From contig NZ_CAHJXO010000002.1 of the NCBI RefSeq assembly GCF_903645305.1, forward strand, positions 496,001-560,000: a stretch of 64,000 bases of DNA. The letters are read 5' to 3'. A program made the position numbers and the translations under genes. Below, one piece after another: positions 18,220 to 27,873 of this stretch. Under the pieces are notes generated by a model. The model did not search any database and was not told where the DNA came from. It worked only from the letters and a program-made list of their open reading frames with translations. This DNA is from Corynebacterium sp. Marseille-P4321 (lineage in GTDB: Bacteria; Actinomycetota; Actinomycetes; Mycobacteriales; Mycobacteriaceae). Within the stretch, counting starts at the first letter, position 1. Each line of letters starts with the position of its first letter.

Positions 18220-21200
18220 CTAGTCGTCGAAGCTCAGGCTCTCCGGCGGCTCCGCGTCCCCAGCGTCGAGCTCCCCCAGCGCCTCGGCCACGCTGCGGCC
18301 CCGCCGCTTCGGGGGCGCCGAGGCCTTGCCGCCGATCCGCACACCCTTGTGGCTCACGGTCGCACCGTACTCCTTCAGGGAGAACGCAGGCGAGCCATTA
18401 AGCTTCTCGACGCCCAAAGGTTGCATCCGCCCCTCCCTCACCGCCTGCGTCAGCGCGTCGACGACAAGCGGCATCGGGTCGCCCACACCCTCCGGGAAGT
18501 GGTCGAAGAACGTGGTCATGGTCTTGCCGCCGCGGGTGATGTGGGCGGCGAGCAGGCCGTCGATAAGCACGACCATCGCCCCCGCGGAGCGGGTTGGGCC
18601 CTGCTCCGGCCACGGCAGCGCTGCGCCGTACGGGTTCGCGGGGTCGGTCGCGGCCAGCACGTGCACATTCGGGTTCTTCGCGCCCGAGGGCCAGCCAACC
18701 AAGTCGTCGGAATCCTGGTGACCCCGCAGCCGGTCGATCGTCGCGGGCGTGGAGAACTGCGACGCACCGAGTCCCTCCACCAAGTAACCGCGCATCGCCT
18801 TGCCACTTTCCTCGAACCCGGACAGCGTCTTGTAGGCCAGCGCGAACCCGCCCAGGATGTCCTCCGAGACCACCGATCCGCGCGTGACCACGCCGTAGCG
18901 GTCCAACAGCGACTCGCCCAGCGCCACCGAGCGCCGCGTCGCATCAGCGTCCGGGGTCGGCGTGAGCGACCAGCGGCCGATCATGTCGGGCGGGGTCAGC
19001 GTGGCAAACGAAGTGCGGCCCGAGCGCACCCTGCTTCTCGACGGCCTCCGCTTCGCCCTGTGAGCCGTCTTCCCACCAGCCAACCGCGCCCGGATCGGGG
19101 CGAAGGAGTCGGGCGATAAGAACCCGGCCTCGACCAGGTCCCACATGGCCTCGCGGAGTTCTTCAGTCGTGGTCGTGGGTTCCAGGAGGTCTGTGAACAG
19201 GAACCCGCCGCCGCGGCGCACCTTTTCCATGATCTGGGCTTGCGTCAAACTTAAAAGCGGCTCGTCCACCTGCGGCATGAGCTGGGCGGCGTAGTCCGCC
19301 GGAAGGAGCATGATCCAGGGGTCGCGCGCGCCGGCCTTGCCCGCGCCGACGATGACGATCTCGCCGGAGGCCGTGAGCTCGTCGAGCATCGCCGGCGAGT
19401 AGTCCCCCACCCGCGCGGGCAGGATGTGGGACTCCCAGGCCGAGGCCGGCAGGCGCACCCCGGCGAGCTGCTCCAGCACCGAGTACACCCCGTCCGCCCC
19501 GCGCAGCGCAGGCGTGACCCCCACCGGCGCGACGTTCGACCACGCCGGCAGGAAGCGCCCGTACGCCGACTGCGACACGGGGCGGGTCTGGGCCCGCGCC
19601 GCCGCGAGCGAGCGGGTGCGGATGATCCTCAGCACCTCGGCGGCGACGTACTCCTCTTCGTCCACGCCCTGGCGGTAGCGCCCGGGAATGACCTTGTCCT
19701 TGTCCATGAGCCGCGACAGCGGCTCATGCGCCGCACCCACCGCCAACCCGAACGCTTCCGCCAGGTCCCGCAGGGTGAACGGCCCACGCGTGCGCACCCA
19801 CCGGCCTACCAGCTGGGCCAGCGCGTCCGGGATGGTGTCCACCTGGGCGGCCACACCCGGTGGGACGGGGACGCCGAGGGCGTCGCGGAGCAGCGGCGCA
19901 TCCAGGGTTTGCGCGATGTGCTCGCGCCCGCCGATGCGCACCCGCATCACCCGGCCGTGCAAACTCTGCTCCAGCGAGTTCAGCGGCACCGAGGTGTACG
20001 CCTCGAGCTGGTCTAGCGGCACCGGGCCCACGATGCGCAGGGTGTCCGCGAACTGTTCGCTCGTGGAGGCCCGCCCGACGCGGCGCAAGCTGGCGTCCAC
20101 CTCGGCGATGATGTCGGCGTCGAGAAGCTCGCGCAGCTCCACGGTGCCCAGCAGCTTCGCCAAGAGCGACGGGTCCAGCGACAGCGCCGCGGCTCGCTTT
20201 TCGGCCAGCGGCGTGTCGCCCTCGTACATGAATGCGCCGGTGTAGTTGAACAGCAGCGAGGACGCGAACGGGCTCGGCGTCTCCGTGGTCACCTCAGCGA
20301 TGCGCACCCGGCGCGTGTTCACGTCCCGCATGACCTCCTGCAACGCGGGCAGGTCGTAGACGTCCTGGAGGCATTCGCGCACCGTCTCCAGGATGATGGG
20401 GAAGGACGGGTAGTTCCGGGCGACGTCGAGAAGCTGCTCGGCGCGTTGGCGCTGCTGCCACAGCGGCGCGCGCTTGCCGGGGTTGCGGCGCGGCAAAAGC
20501 AGCGCGCGGGCGGCGCATTCGCGGAAGCGCGAGGCGAACAGGGCGGAGTTGCCCACCTGTTCGGTCACGATGTCCGCGATCTCGTCCGCGTCGAATTGGA
20601 AGAGCGCGCCGTCCGGCTCCTTGTCGCCTTGCGGCAGGCGCAGCACGATGCCATCGTCGCCCGCCACCGCCTGGGCGTCCATGCCGGTCTCCTGGGCCAC
20701 GCGCCAGCCCGTGGCCAGCGCCCACGCGGCGTTGACGCCCTTGCCGAAGGGCGTGTGCAGCACCACGCGCCAGTCCCCCAGCTCGTCCGTGAAACGCTCG
20801 AGCACCAGCGTCGTCTCGTCCGGCAGGATGCCGGTGGCCTCCTCCTGCTCCTCCAGGTACTGGAGCAGGTTGTTGCGGGCCCGCTCGTCCAAGCTGGGGT
20901 CCAGGGAGCTTTTTGCTTCTCTGCGGAACGCCCCCAACGCCTTGCCGAGTTCATACGGCCTGCCCAGACCCTCGCCCGACCAGAACGGCAGCCGGCCGGT
21001 GTGCCCGGGCGCCGGGGACACCTGCACCTGGTCGCGGGTGATGTTCTCGATGCGCCAGCTCGAGGCGCCGAGGGTGAACACGTCGCCGACGCGGGACTCG
21101 TAGACCATCTCCTCGTCCAACTCGCCGACCCGGCGGGGTCCTTTGCCCCCCTCTTCTTGCGAGCCTGCGAGCAAGAAGACCCCGAACATGCCTCTATCCG

Positions 21201-22932
21201 GGATCGTGCCGGCGTTGGTCACGGCGACCCGCTGCGCGCCGGGGCGGGCCTTGAGGGTGGACCCCTCGAGGATCGCGCGGGGGCGCAGCTCCGCGAAGTC
21301 CGTGGACGGGTAGATGCCGATGACCAGGTCGATCACCGAGTCGAACACCTCGCGCGCGAGATCCCGGTAGGGCCAGGCGCGGCGGACGGTGTCGTACCAC
21401 TCGTTGACGTCCAGGTCCTCGAACGCGACGGCAGCGACGGTCTGCTGGGCCAGCACGTCGAGCGGGCTGCGCGGGGTGTGGAGCTCCTCGATGAGCCCCT
21501 GGCGCATCCGCGGCACCACCACCGCCGTCTGCACCAAGTCGGAGCGGTGCTTCGGGTAGAACGAGCCCTCCGAGATCGCACCGACGGTGTGCCCGGCGCG
21601 GCCCACACGCTGCAGGCCGGAGGCCACCGACGGCGGGGACTCCACCTGGATCACCAGGTCCACCGCGCCCATGTCGATGCCCAGCTCCAGGGAGCTCGTG
21701 GCGATGACGGCGCGCAGCGCGCCCTCTTTGAGCATCGTCTCCGTCAAAGCACGCTCGTCCTTCGACACCGATCCGTGGTGGGCGCGCGCGATCACGGGGG
21801 CTGCGTGGCCCGCGGTGTCCACGGACTTCATCAGCTGCGCAGGCGGGCGCCGCGTCGCAGGCGATAACGATTCCGGGTCGTGTTCCGCCGCCCACAGCTC
21901 GTTGAGCTGGCTGGTCAGCCGCTCCGCGGTGCGGCGCGAGTTCACGAACACGATGGTGGAACGGTGCGCCATCACCTCCCGGTACACGGCCTGTTCAATG
22001 TGGGGCCAAATGGAGGACTGGGATTTCGCGGCGAAGGGTTCGACTGGGGTGTCGGGCTCCGTGGCGGCCGCTAGGCCGCCACCGTCGTCAAGCGAAAGTG
22101 TGCTCTCGAAAATGGCGTCCCCGATCGTGGATGCGTCCTCGGGTACAGGCAGATCGCTCATGTCGTCGACGGGGACGTGCACGTCGAGTTCCCAGCGCTT
22201 CTCCCCCGGCGGGTTCACAATGGTGGTCTTGGGACCTAAGAAGTTCGCCACCGCCTCGATGGGGCGGACGGTGGCGGAAAGCCCGATGCGCTGGAAGTCG
22301 CCGGCGAGCATGCGCAGGCGCTCGAGCGAAAGGGTGAGGTGCACACCGCGTTTGGTGCCGGCGAGCGCGTGGATTTCGTCGACGATGACCGTGTCCACAG
22401 TTTTCAGGATCCCCGCCGCCTTGGACGTGAGCATGAGATACAGCGACTCGGGCGTGGTGATCAGGATGTCCGGGGGCTTGCGCAGCTGGCGGTTGCGCTC
22501 GGACTGCGGGGTGTCGCCGGAGCGCACCGCGACGGAGATGTCCGGCAGCTCCTTGCCCATGCGCTGCGCCACGCGTGCGATGCCGTTGAGCGGCGCGCGG
22601 AGGTTGTTCTCCACGTCCACGCCGAGCGCTTTCAAAGGCGATATATATAGGACGCGTACGCCACCGTGGGTGGATTGTTTGGCGGCGTCGCCACCACCAA
22701 CCGGAAGGGCCTGCTGCCCCTCCCGCTCCACCAGCGAGTTCAGCGACCACAAGAACGCCGCGAGCGTCTTGCCCGAACCAGTGGGGGCAACCACGAGCGC
22801 GTTCTCCCCCTGGGAAATCGCCTCCCAAGCGCCTTCCTGCACGGTGGTGGGGGCTTCGAAGACCTCCGTGAACCACGTGGCCACCTGGGGGCGGAAGCGG
22901 GAGAGGACTCCCGTGACGTGATCGGACGGCAT
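18220..22932 (-). CDS. lhr: Lhr-type large DEAD/DEAH helicase
   Basis: A 1570-aa SF2 helicase, the full-length actinobacterial Lhr type. Motifs: Q-motif/GAWEAISQGENALVVAPTGSGKTLAAFLW (Walker A), VDEIHALAGTKRGVHL (DEIH box), GLSATVRPIEAVANFLG, FVNSRRTAERLTSQL, and VGRAGHTVG (motif VI). The helicase core is followed by winged-helix and Lhr C-terminal domains extending to residue 1570. Lhr acts as a 3'-5' DNA:RNA helicase in DNA repair; the physiological role in corynebacteria is unclear. Several acidic residues end the protein (DAEPPESLSFDD). It is divergent from cysQ with 46 bp between starts. Confidence 0.96.
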   Translation of the reverse strand: MPSDHVTGVLSRFRPQVATWFTEVFEAPTTVQEGAWEAISQGENALVVAPTGSGKTLAAFLWSLNSLVEREGQQALPVGGGDAAKQSTHGGVRVLYISPLKALGVDVENNLRAPLNGIARVAQRMGKELPDISVAVRSGDTPQSERNRQLRKPPDILITTPESLYLMLTSKAAGILKTVDTVIVDEIHALAGTKRGVHLTLSLERLRMLAGDFQRIGLSATVRPIEAVANFLGPKTTIVNPPGEKRWELDVHVPVDDMSDLPVPEDASTIGDAIFESTLSLDDGGGLAAATEPDTPVEPFAAKSQSSIWPHIEQAVYREVMAHRSTIVFVNSRRTAERLTSQLNELWAAEHDPESLSPATRRPPAQLMKSVDTAGHAAPVIARAHHGSVSKDERALTETMLKEGALRAVIATSSLELGIDMGAVDLVIQVESPPSVASGLQRVGRAGHTVGAISEGSFYPKHRSDLVQTAVVVPRMRQGLIEELHTPRSPLDVLAQQTVAAVAFEDLDVNEWYDTVRRAWPYRDLAREVFDSVIDLVIGIYPSTDFAELRPRAILEGSTLKARPGAQRVAVTNAGTIPDRGMFGVFLLAGSQEEGGKGPRRVGELDEEMVYESRVGDVFTLGASSWRIENITRDQVQVSPAPGHTGRLPFWSGEGLGRPYELGKALGAFRREAKSSLDPSLDERARNNLLQYLEEQEEATGILPDETTLVLERFTDELGDWRVVLHTPFGKGVNAAWALATGWRVAQETGMDAQAVAGDDGIVLRLPQGDKEPDGALFQFDADEIADIVTEQVGNSALFASRFRECAARALLLPRRNPGKRAPLWQQRQRAEQLLDVARNYPSFPIILETVRECLQDVYDLPALQEVMRDVNTRRVRIAEVTTETPSPFASSLLFNYTGAFMYEGDTPLAEKRAAALSLDPSLLAKLLGTVELRELLDADIIAEVDASLRRVGRASTSEQFADTLRIVGPVPLDQLEAYTSVPLNSLEQSLHGRVMRVRIGGREHIAQTLDAPLLRDALGVPVPPGVAAQVDTIPDALAQLVGRWVRTRGPFTLRDLAEAFGLAVGAAHEPLSRLMDKDKVIPGRYRQGVDEEEYVAAEVLRIIRTRSLAAARAQTRPVSQSAYGRFLPAWSNVAPVGVTPALRGADGVYSVLEQLAGVRLPASAWESHILPARVGDYSPAMLDELTASGEIVIVGAGKAGARDPWIMLLPADYAAQLMPQVDEPLLSLTQAQIMEKVRRGGGFLFTDLLEPTTTTEELREAMWDLVEAGFLSPDSFAPIRARLAGGKTAHRAKRRPSRSRVRSGRTSFATLTPPDMIGRWSLTPTPDADATRRSVALGESLLDRYGVVTRGSVVSEDILGGFALAYKTLSGFEESGKAMRGYLVEGLGASQFSTPATIDRLRGHQDSDDLVGWPSGAKNPNVHVLAATDPANPYGAALPWPEQGPTRSAGAMVVLIDGLLAAHITRGGKTMTTFFDHFPEGVGDPMPLVVDALTQAVREGRMQPLGVEKLNGSPAFSLKEYGATVSHKGVRIGGKASAPPKRRGRSVAEALGELDAGDAEPPESLSFDD

Positions 22933-22978
22933 GGCTGAACTTTAGCCCGCCTTACCTGCGCGCGGTAACATCGGGCGC

Positions 22979-23752
22979 ATGACTGCTCAGTTATCGGATT
23001 CGCGGCTGACCAACCTTATTGCGGAGGGCACCGGCGAGATCCTCAAAGGCATCCGCGGCGTGGGCCTGCTCCGCGGCCGTGAGCTCGGCGAGGCGGGCGA
23101 CGAATTGGCGCAGAACTGGATCGCCCGCGTGCTCGCGCAACACCGCCCGGGCGACGGGGTCCTCTCAGAAGAGGCGGCCGACAACCCCGACCGGCTGGGC
23201 AGGGACAGGGTGTGGATCGTCGACCCGCTGGACGGCACCAAAGAGTTCGCTACGGGCCGCCAGGACTGGGCCGTGCACGTCGCGCTGGTGGAGGACGGCG
23301 TGCCCACCCATGCGGCCGTGGGCCTGCCGGATTTGGGTGTGGTGTTTAAATCCTCCGACGTCCGCCACGTCGCAGGACCGTTTGCGGGGAAGGTGGCGAT
23401 GAGCCGCAACCGCCCGCCCGCTGTGGCGCGCCACGTGGCGGATGCGCTCGGGTTCGAAACGGCGCAGATCGGCTCCGCGGGTGCGAAGGCGATGCACGTG
23501 CTGCTCGGCGATTTCGACGCGTACGTCCACGCCGGCGGCCAGTACGAGTGGGACCAGGCGGCGCCGGTGGGAGTGTCGCTTGCAGCGGGGCTGCACTGCT
23601 CGCGTCTCGACGGCTCCCCGTTGCGCTACAACAACAAAGACACCTACATTCCAGACATGCTGATTTGCCGCCCGGAACTGGCGGACGACATTTTGGAGGC
23701 CGCCGCCCGCTACCGCGAGGAGCACGGCACGTTCGAGGGAGTATCCAAGTAA
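22979..23752 (+). CDS. cysQ: 3'(2'),5'-bisphosphate nucleotidase CysQ (inositol monophosphatase family)
   Basis: A 257-aa Mg-dependent phosphatase that hydrolyses PAP/PAPS-type 3'-phosphonucleotides arising from sulfate assimilation. The metal-binding signatures are LSEEAADNPDRLG (Glu-Glu), WIVDPLDGTKEFATGRQDW (DPLDGT) and YEWDQAAPVGVSLAAG (WDxAA). Length is normal. TAACAT (22966-22971) is 7 nt before the ATG, pointing to a leaderless transcript. The stop abuts the thyA GTG directly, so it is the first gene of a tight cysQ-thyA-folA-mycoredoxin operon. Confidence 0.93.
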   Translation: MTAQLSDSRLTNLIAEGTGEILKGIRGVGLLRGRELGEAGDELAQNWIARVLAQHRPGDGVLSEEAADNPDRLGRDRVWIVDPLDGTKEFATGRQDWAVHVALVEDGVPTHAAVGLPDLGVVFKSSDVRHVAGPFAGKVAMSRNRPPAVARHVADALGFETAQIGSAGAKAMHVLLGDFDAYVHAGGQYEWDQAAPVGVSLAAGLHCSRLDGSPLRYNNKDTYIPDMLICRPELADDILEAAARYREEHGTFEGVSK

Positions 23753-24565
23753 GTGGCTGACACGCACCCAATCCCCACTCCGTACGAGGATTTGCTGCGC
23801 GACGTGCTGGAAAACGGCGCGCAGAAAGGCGACCGTACCGGCACCGGCACGCGCAGCGTGTTCGGCCGGCAGATCCGCTACGACTTGTCGGAATCCTTCC
23901 CGCTATTGACCACCAAGAAGGTGTACTTCAAGGGCGTGGCGGGTGAGCTTTTGTGGTTCCTGCGCGGCGATTCCAACGTGCGCTGGCTGCAGGAGAACAA
24001 CATCCGCATCTGGAACGAGTGGGCGGATGAAAACGGCGAACTCGGCCCGGTCTACGGAGTGCAGTGGCGCTCCTGGCCCACCCCGGACGGGGCGCACATT
24101 GACCAGATCGCGGAGGCGCTTCGCACGCTGAAGGAGAACCCGGATTCGCGCCGCAACCTCGTCTCTGCCTGGAACGTCGCGGAGCTGGACAAGATGGCGC
24201 TGATGCCCTGCCACCTGATGTTCCAGCTTTACGTCGCCGACGGGCGCTTGAGCATGCAGGTCTACCAGCGCAGCGCGGACATGTTTTTGGGCGTACCGTT
24301 CAACATCGCCTCCTACGCGTTGCTCACCCACATGTTCGCCCAGCAGGCGGGCCTGGATGTTGGCGAGCTGATTTGGACGGGCGGCGACTGCCACATCTAC
24401 AACAACCACATCGCGCAGGTAGAAGAGCAGCTTTCCCGCGAGGCCCGCCCGTATCCCCAGCTGGAGCTGAACAACCCGGGTTCGCTGTTCGACTACACCT
24501 TCGACGACATCGCGGTCGTGGGCTATGACCCGCACCCCACCATTAAGGCGGAGGTGTCGGTCTAA
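23753..24565 (+). CDS. thyA: Thymidylate synthase ThyA
   Basis: Converts dUMP to dTMP using methylene-THF, producing dihydrofolate. The 270-aa protein shows [21 protein letters not shown] (phosphate-binding Arg), [15 protein letters not shown], the catalytic cysteine in [12 protein letters not shown], and [21 protein letters not shown] plus [12 protein letters not shown]. It starts at a GTG immediately after the cysQ TAA and overlaps folA in TAATG, so synthesis of both folate-cycle enzymes is coupled. This is the FAD-independent ThyA type, not ThyX. Confidence 0.97.
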   Translation: MADTHPIPTPYEDLLRDVLENGAQKGDRTGTGTRSVFGRQIRYDLSESFPLLTTKKVYFKGVAGELLWFLRGDSNVRWLQENNIRIWNEWADENGELGPVYGVQWRSWPTPDGAHIDQIAEALRTLKENPDSRRNLVSAWNVAELDKMALMPCHLMFQLYVADGRLSMQVYQRSADMFLGVPFNIASYALLTHMFAQQAGLDVGELIWTGGDCHIYNNHIAQVEEQLSREARPYPQLELNNPGSLFDYTFDDIAVVGYDPHPTIKAEVSV

Positions 24566-25056
24566 TGGGCATCACCCTCGGCGCAATCTGGGCGCAGTCC
24601 CTCGACGGGGTCATCGGCGACGGCAAAGGCATGCCGTGGCACCTGCCGGAGGACCTCAAGCACTTCAAGGAGAAAACGTACGGCTACCCGGTGATCATGG
24701 GCCGCGGCACGTGGGAGGCTCTGCCGGTCAAACCGCTGCCCGGGCGCGCGAACCACGTGTTGTCCTCGCGTGATCCTGGCAAATGGTCCGACGGCGCGTA
24801 CGTCTCGCGCGACATCCCCGACCTCGAGTCGGACGCGTGGATCATCGGCGGTGCGCAAATCTACGAGGCCACCATCGACGAGGTAGACATCATTGAGCGC
24901 ACGCTTATCGACGTTTCCTTGGCCGACCAACTCGGCTCAAAAGCCGTCTTCGCTCCGCGCATTGACCGGGACTTTGAGTTGGTTGAGGACGGGGCCTGGC
25001 AGACGTCGACAAGCAATGCCCTGCGCTACAAATTCCAGCGATTCGAAAGGAAGTAA
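24565..25056 (+). CDS. folA: Dihydrofolate reductase
   Basis: Reduces dihydrofolate made by ThyA back to tetrahydrofolate with NADPH. The 163-aa product has GVIGDGKGMPWHLPEDLKHFKEKT (conserved W and D of the active site), the VIMGRGTWEALP NADPH motif, LPGRANHVLSSR, and AWIIGGAQIYEATI. It overlaps thyA by one base (TAATG) and its stop is directly followed by the mycoredoxin ATG. It carries a copy of the dispersed 11-mer at 24903-24913, read as L-I-D in frame. Confidence 0.97.
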   Translation: MGITLGAIWAQSLDGVIGDGKGMPWHLPEDLKHFKEKTYGYPVIMGRGTWEALPVKPLPGRANHVLSSRDPGKWSDGAYVSRDIPDLESDAWIIGGAQIYEATIDEVDIIERTLIDVSLADQLGSKAVFAPRIDRDFELVEDGAWQTSTSNALRYKFQRFERK

Positions 25057-25335
25057 ATGACCCAGCCGGAAACCTCTGCCCCAGTGACCATCTTCGCGGC
25101 CGAGTGGTGCCCGTTCTGCCAAAAACTGCGGCAGCGCCTGGACCGCACCGAGACCCCGTACGACCTCGTCGACGTTGACGCGGACGGGATGGACGAGGTC
25201 AACGCTTGGATCGAGAGTGTCAACGACGGCAACCGCATCGTGCCCACGGTGCTCTACTCCGACGGCACCCACGCCACGAACCCCGAGGCCTCCGCCGTGC
25301 GCGCGAAGCTGCGCGAGCTTACCGGCGAAGAGTAA
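25057..25335 (+). CDS. Mycoredoxin/glutaredoxin-like protein
   Basis: A 92-aa thioredoxin-fold oxidoreductase with a CPFC active site (WCPFCQKLRQRLDR), the cis-proline in RIVPTVLYSDG and the C-terminal THATNPEASAVRAKL that lines the thiol site. In mycothiol-using actinobacteria the Mrx1-type proteins reduce S-mycothiolated proteins, so that is the likeliest role, though NrdH-type function is not fully excluded. It begins directly after the folA stop, so redox repair and dTMP/folate synthesis are encoded on one mRNA. Confidence 0.88.
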   Translation: MTQPETSAPVTIFAAEWCPFCQKLRQRLDRTETPYDLVDVDADGMDEVNAWIESVNDGNRIVPTVLYSDGTHATNPEASAVRAKLRELTGEE

Positions 25336-25343
25336 AACGCGCT

Positions 25344-26042
25344 TTAGCCCGCCTGCACCACGACCATCCAGATGGCCACGAGGTGCAGCACCGCCGCCAC
25401 GATCGTTGCGGTGTGGAAGTGCTCGTGGTAGCCGTAGTAGCGCGCAGTGCGCCCCGGCCACTTGAAGCCGTACACCAGCGCGCCGAGGGTGTAGATCACC
25501 CCGCCCGCGAACAGCAGCCACCCCACCGCCGCTCCCGCCTCGCGCCACAGCGTGGGGATCAGTGGGACGATAATCCAGCCGAGGCCGACGTAGACCACCA
25601 CGTCCAACCAGCGCGGATGGTTGATCCACGCGAGGTTCAAGATTGCGCCGCCGACGCCGCCCGCCCAGGCGACTACGAGCATGACAGCGGCGGTGCGGGG
25701 CTCGAACACGATCAGGCACAGCGGCGTGTACGTCGCGGCGATAAACACCGAGATGGTCGCGTGGTCGGCCCGGCGCCACCACAGCACCGCCTCAGCCGTC
25801 TTCCAGGGCCATCGGTGGTACATCGCCGAAACGCCGAACAACAGAAATAGTCCGGCGCCGTAGACTGTCACCCCTATCGCCTGCGGCCAAGAAAGCGTCA
25901 TCCACGCGAATGTGATGAGCACCGCGGAGGCCAGCGCCGAAAGCATTGCCGCTACCAGGTGGAACCAGCCGCGTGTTGCGGGGCGCTCGCCCCGGTCGGC
26001 CACAAGGTAGGTGCGCTCTATTTGTCCTGTTTTCAGTGCCAC
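25344..26042 (-). CDS. TrhA/hemolysin III-family membrane protein
   Basis: A roughly 232-aa seven-helix membrane protein of the PAQR/hemolysin III family. Conserved family elements: RGWFHLVAAM near the start, FGVSAMYHRWPWK, RRADHATISVFIAATYTPLCL (His in HxxI) and the C-terminal YGYHEHFHTATIVAAVLHLVAIW with the metal-binding H-x3-H pattern. Family members affect membrane fluidity; no hemolysin function should be assumed. The GTG at 26042 with AAAGGAG seven bases upstream is preferred; an in-frame start 18 codons upstream (26096) has no obvious ribosome binding site. It converges with mrx, 8 bp between stops. Confidence 0.88.
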   Translation of the reverse strand: MALKTGQIERTYLVADRGERPATRGWFHLVAAMLSALASAVLITFAWMTLSWPQAIGVTVYGAGLFLLFGVSAMYHRWPWKTAEAVLWWRRADHATISVFIAATYTPLCLIVFEPRTAAVMLVVAWAGGVGGAILNLAWINHPRWLDVVVYVGLGWIIVPLIPTLWREAGAAVGWLLFAGGVIYTLGALVYGFKWPGRTARYYGYHEHFHTATIVAAVLHLVAIWMVVVQAG

Positions 26043-26181
26043 AGTGCGCTCCTTTACTCTCTTGGGCGGCCCGGCTACCTGCGGGATGCGTTTCACTGTA
26101 GCCCCTGAAGCTACGTTTCGGTAGGTTCCTGCGGGCGCAATTAGGGGCGCTCTGAAGCAGTGCGGTACCCTACTGCGTGAT

Positions 26182-26254
26182 GCCCTAGTAGCTCAGTGGA
26201 TAGAGCACTTCTCTCCTAAAGAAGGTGTCGGAGGTTCGATTCCTCTCTGGGGCG
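26182..26254 (+). tRNA. tRNA-Arg (anticodon CCU)
   Basis: A 73-nt cloverleaf with acceptor GCCCTAG pairing CTGGGGC (one G-U), D-arm TAGCTCAGTGG, anticodon stem CTTCT/AGAAG enclosing CTCCTAA with anticodon CCT, and a TTCGATTCC T-loop. Discriminator base is G; CCA is not encoded (CAG follows). It decodes AGG arginine codons, which are rare in GC-rich corynebacteria. It stands alone, between TrhA and the FGGY kinase. Confidence 0.97.
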
Positions 26255-26342
26255 CAGAAAAAATACCCTTCTACCTGCGATTATTCCGTCGCCGGTGGGA
26301 GGGTTCCACATTGCACGGCTCGCTGGCCGTAGCATCGGCACC

Positions 26343-27854
26343 ATGAGCGCGAAACCGAAGGCCCGGAAAATCCCCACGATGTCCATTCCGCTGGACGAGT
26401 CGCGCGGCCCGTACGTGCTGGGCATCGACGTCGGCTCCACCGCCAGCCGCGGCGGACTCTACGATGTCACCGGCTGCCCGGTGAAAGGCTCCAAGCAGCG
26501 CGTCGCGCACGAGTTCACCACAGCCGCCGACGGCACGAGCACTATCGACGCCGACCAGGTGGTCGAGGAAGTCCGTAGCGTCATCGACGGGATCGTCGCC
26601 TTCGCGCGCGAGAAGGGTTTGCGCATCGAAGCGGTGTGCATGGGCTCGTTCGCGTCGAGCTTTTTGCTTATCGACGCCTCCGGTGACCCCCTCACCCCCC
26701 TTTCCACCTACGCGGATTCACGCTGCCGGGAGTACGTCGAAAAGTTGCGCGCCGGGATCGACGAAACGGCCTACCACCAGCGCACCGGTGTGCGCCTGCA
26801 CAACAGCTACCACCCGGCGCGCCTGGCCTGGGCGAAGGCGGAGCTGCCCGAATGGGCGGACGCGGCGAAGGTGATGACGATCGGCGAGTACGTCTACCTC
26901 AAACTCGCCGGCATCGAGGGCCTTGCTGTGTCCACCGCTGCCTGGTCCGGGATCGCAAACGCGCACACCGGCGAACTGGACACCGAGATCCTTGACGCGG
27001 TGGGGGTCTCCCCCGACATGATCCAGCCGCTGCGCTTCCCCGACGAGCCCGCGCACCCCACCGGCACCGCCTGGCCCGAGCTGGACGGCCTGCCCTGGTT
27101 CCACTGCATCCCGGACGGCTGGCCGTCGAACGTGGGCCCGGGCGCCACCGGCCCCGACACCGTCGCCGTGGCCGCCGCAACCTCCGGCGCGATGCGCGTC
27201 ATCCTGCCCGAGGTCCCCGCCGAAATCCCGCCGGGACTTTGGTGCTACCGCGTGGCGCGCGATAAGGCGATTTTGGGCGGTGCGCTTAACGACGTCGGCC
27301 GCGCCGTGAGCTGGCTCGAGCAGACCATCCAACCCGTTACCCCTGACGACCTTGCTGCCGCGCTTGCGGCGGAGCCGTCCGCCAGTACCCCGCTTGTGCT
27401 GCCGTTTTTCACCGGGGAGCGCTCCACCGGTTGGGCGGCGGGAGCGAAGGCGCAGCTCCTCGGCGTCACCGCGGCGACGACGCCGTTGGATCTGCGGCGC
27501 GGCGTGATCGAGGGCATCGCGCTTTCCTATCAGCGCGTGTTTGAGCAGCTCGGCCAGGCGGGCGCACGACCCGAGCGCGTGGTCGCCTCCGGGCGCGTGA
27601 CCACCGACCACCCGGAGTGGCTCCGAGTGCTGGCGGACACCCTCGGCACCACCGTCGTCCCGCTGGAGATGAAACGCGCCACCCTGCGCGGCACGGCAAT
27701 CATCGCGCTCGACCAGATCGCCCCCGGGGAAAAGCGTGCGGTGCCGCCGTTTGGGGTGGGCTGCGGAGCCGTCGATAAGCATCGTGCTTACTACGACGAC
27801 CTGCGCGAAACCTTCGACGACGCTTACGGGCGCCTGATTCAGAAATACACCTAA
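26343..27854 (+). CDS. FGGY-family carbohydrate kinase
   Basis: A 503-aa ASKHA-fold sugar kinase. The N-terminal phosphate-binding loop is YVLGIDVGSTASRGGLYDV, followed by a substrate region (TYADSRCREYVEKL, HNSYHPARLAWAKAELPEW) and a C-terminal ATP-binding half (VVASGRVTTDHPEWLRVLADTLG, MKRATLRGTAIIAL). It most resembles gluconokinase/xylulokinase-type FGGY members, but the specific sugar cannot be read. TAGCAT (26330-26335) is 7 nt before the ATG, suggesting a leaderless mRNA; a downstream Met (MSIPLDESRGPYVLG) is an alternative start. It carries copies of the dispersed 11-mer at 26666 and 27770. No sugar transporter adjoins it. Confidence 0.88.
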   Translation: MSAKPKARKIPTMSIPLDESRGPYVLGIDVGSTASRGGLYDVTGCPVKGSKQRVAHEFTTAADGTSTIDADQVVEEVRSVIDGIVAFAREKGLRIEAVCMGSFASSFLLIDASGDPLTPLSTYADSRCREYVEKLRAGIDETAYHQRTGVRLHNSYHPARLAWAKAELPEWADAAKVMTIGEYVYLKLAGIEGLAVSTAAWSGIANAHTGELDTEILDAVGVSPDMIQPLRFPDEPAHPTGTAWPELDGLPWFHCIPDGWPSNVGPGATGPDTVAVAAATSGAMRVILPEVPAEIPPGLWCYRVARDKAILGGALNDVGRAVSWLEQTIQPVTPDDLAAALAAEPSASTPLVLPFFTGERSTGWAAGAKAQLLGVTAATTPLDLRRGVIEGIALSYQRVFEQLGQAGARPERVVASGRVTTDHPEWLRVLADTLGTTVVPLEMKRATLRGTAIIALDQIAPGEKRAVPPFGVGCGAVDKHRAYYDDLRETFDDAYGRLIQKYT

Positions 27855-27873
27855 TGGTGCTAATGTTGCGCGT

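Noticed and set aside
20446..21867. 473-codon plus-strand frame opposite lhr
   Set aside because: Antisense shadow with no motif; the minus-strand helicase motifs are intact throughout.
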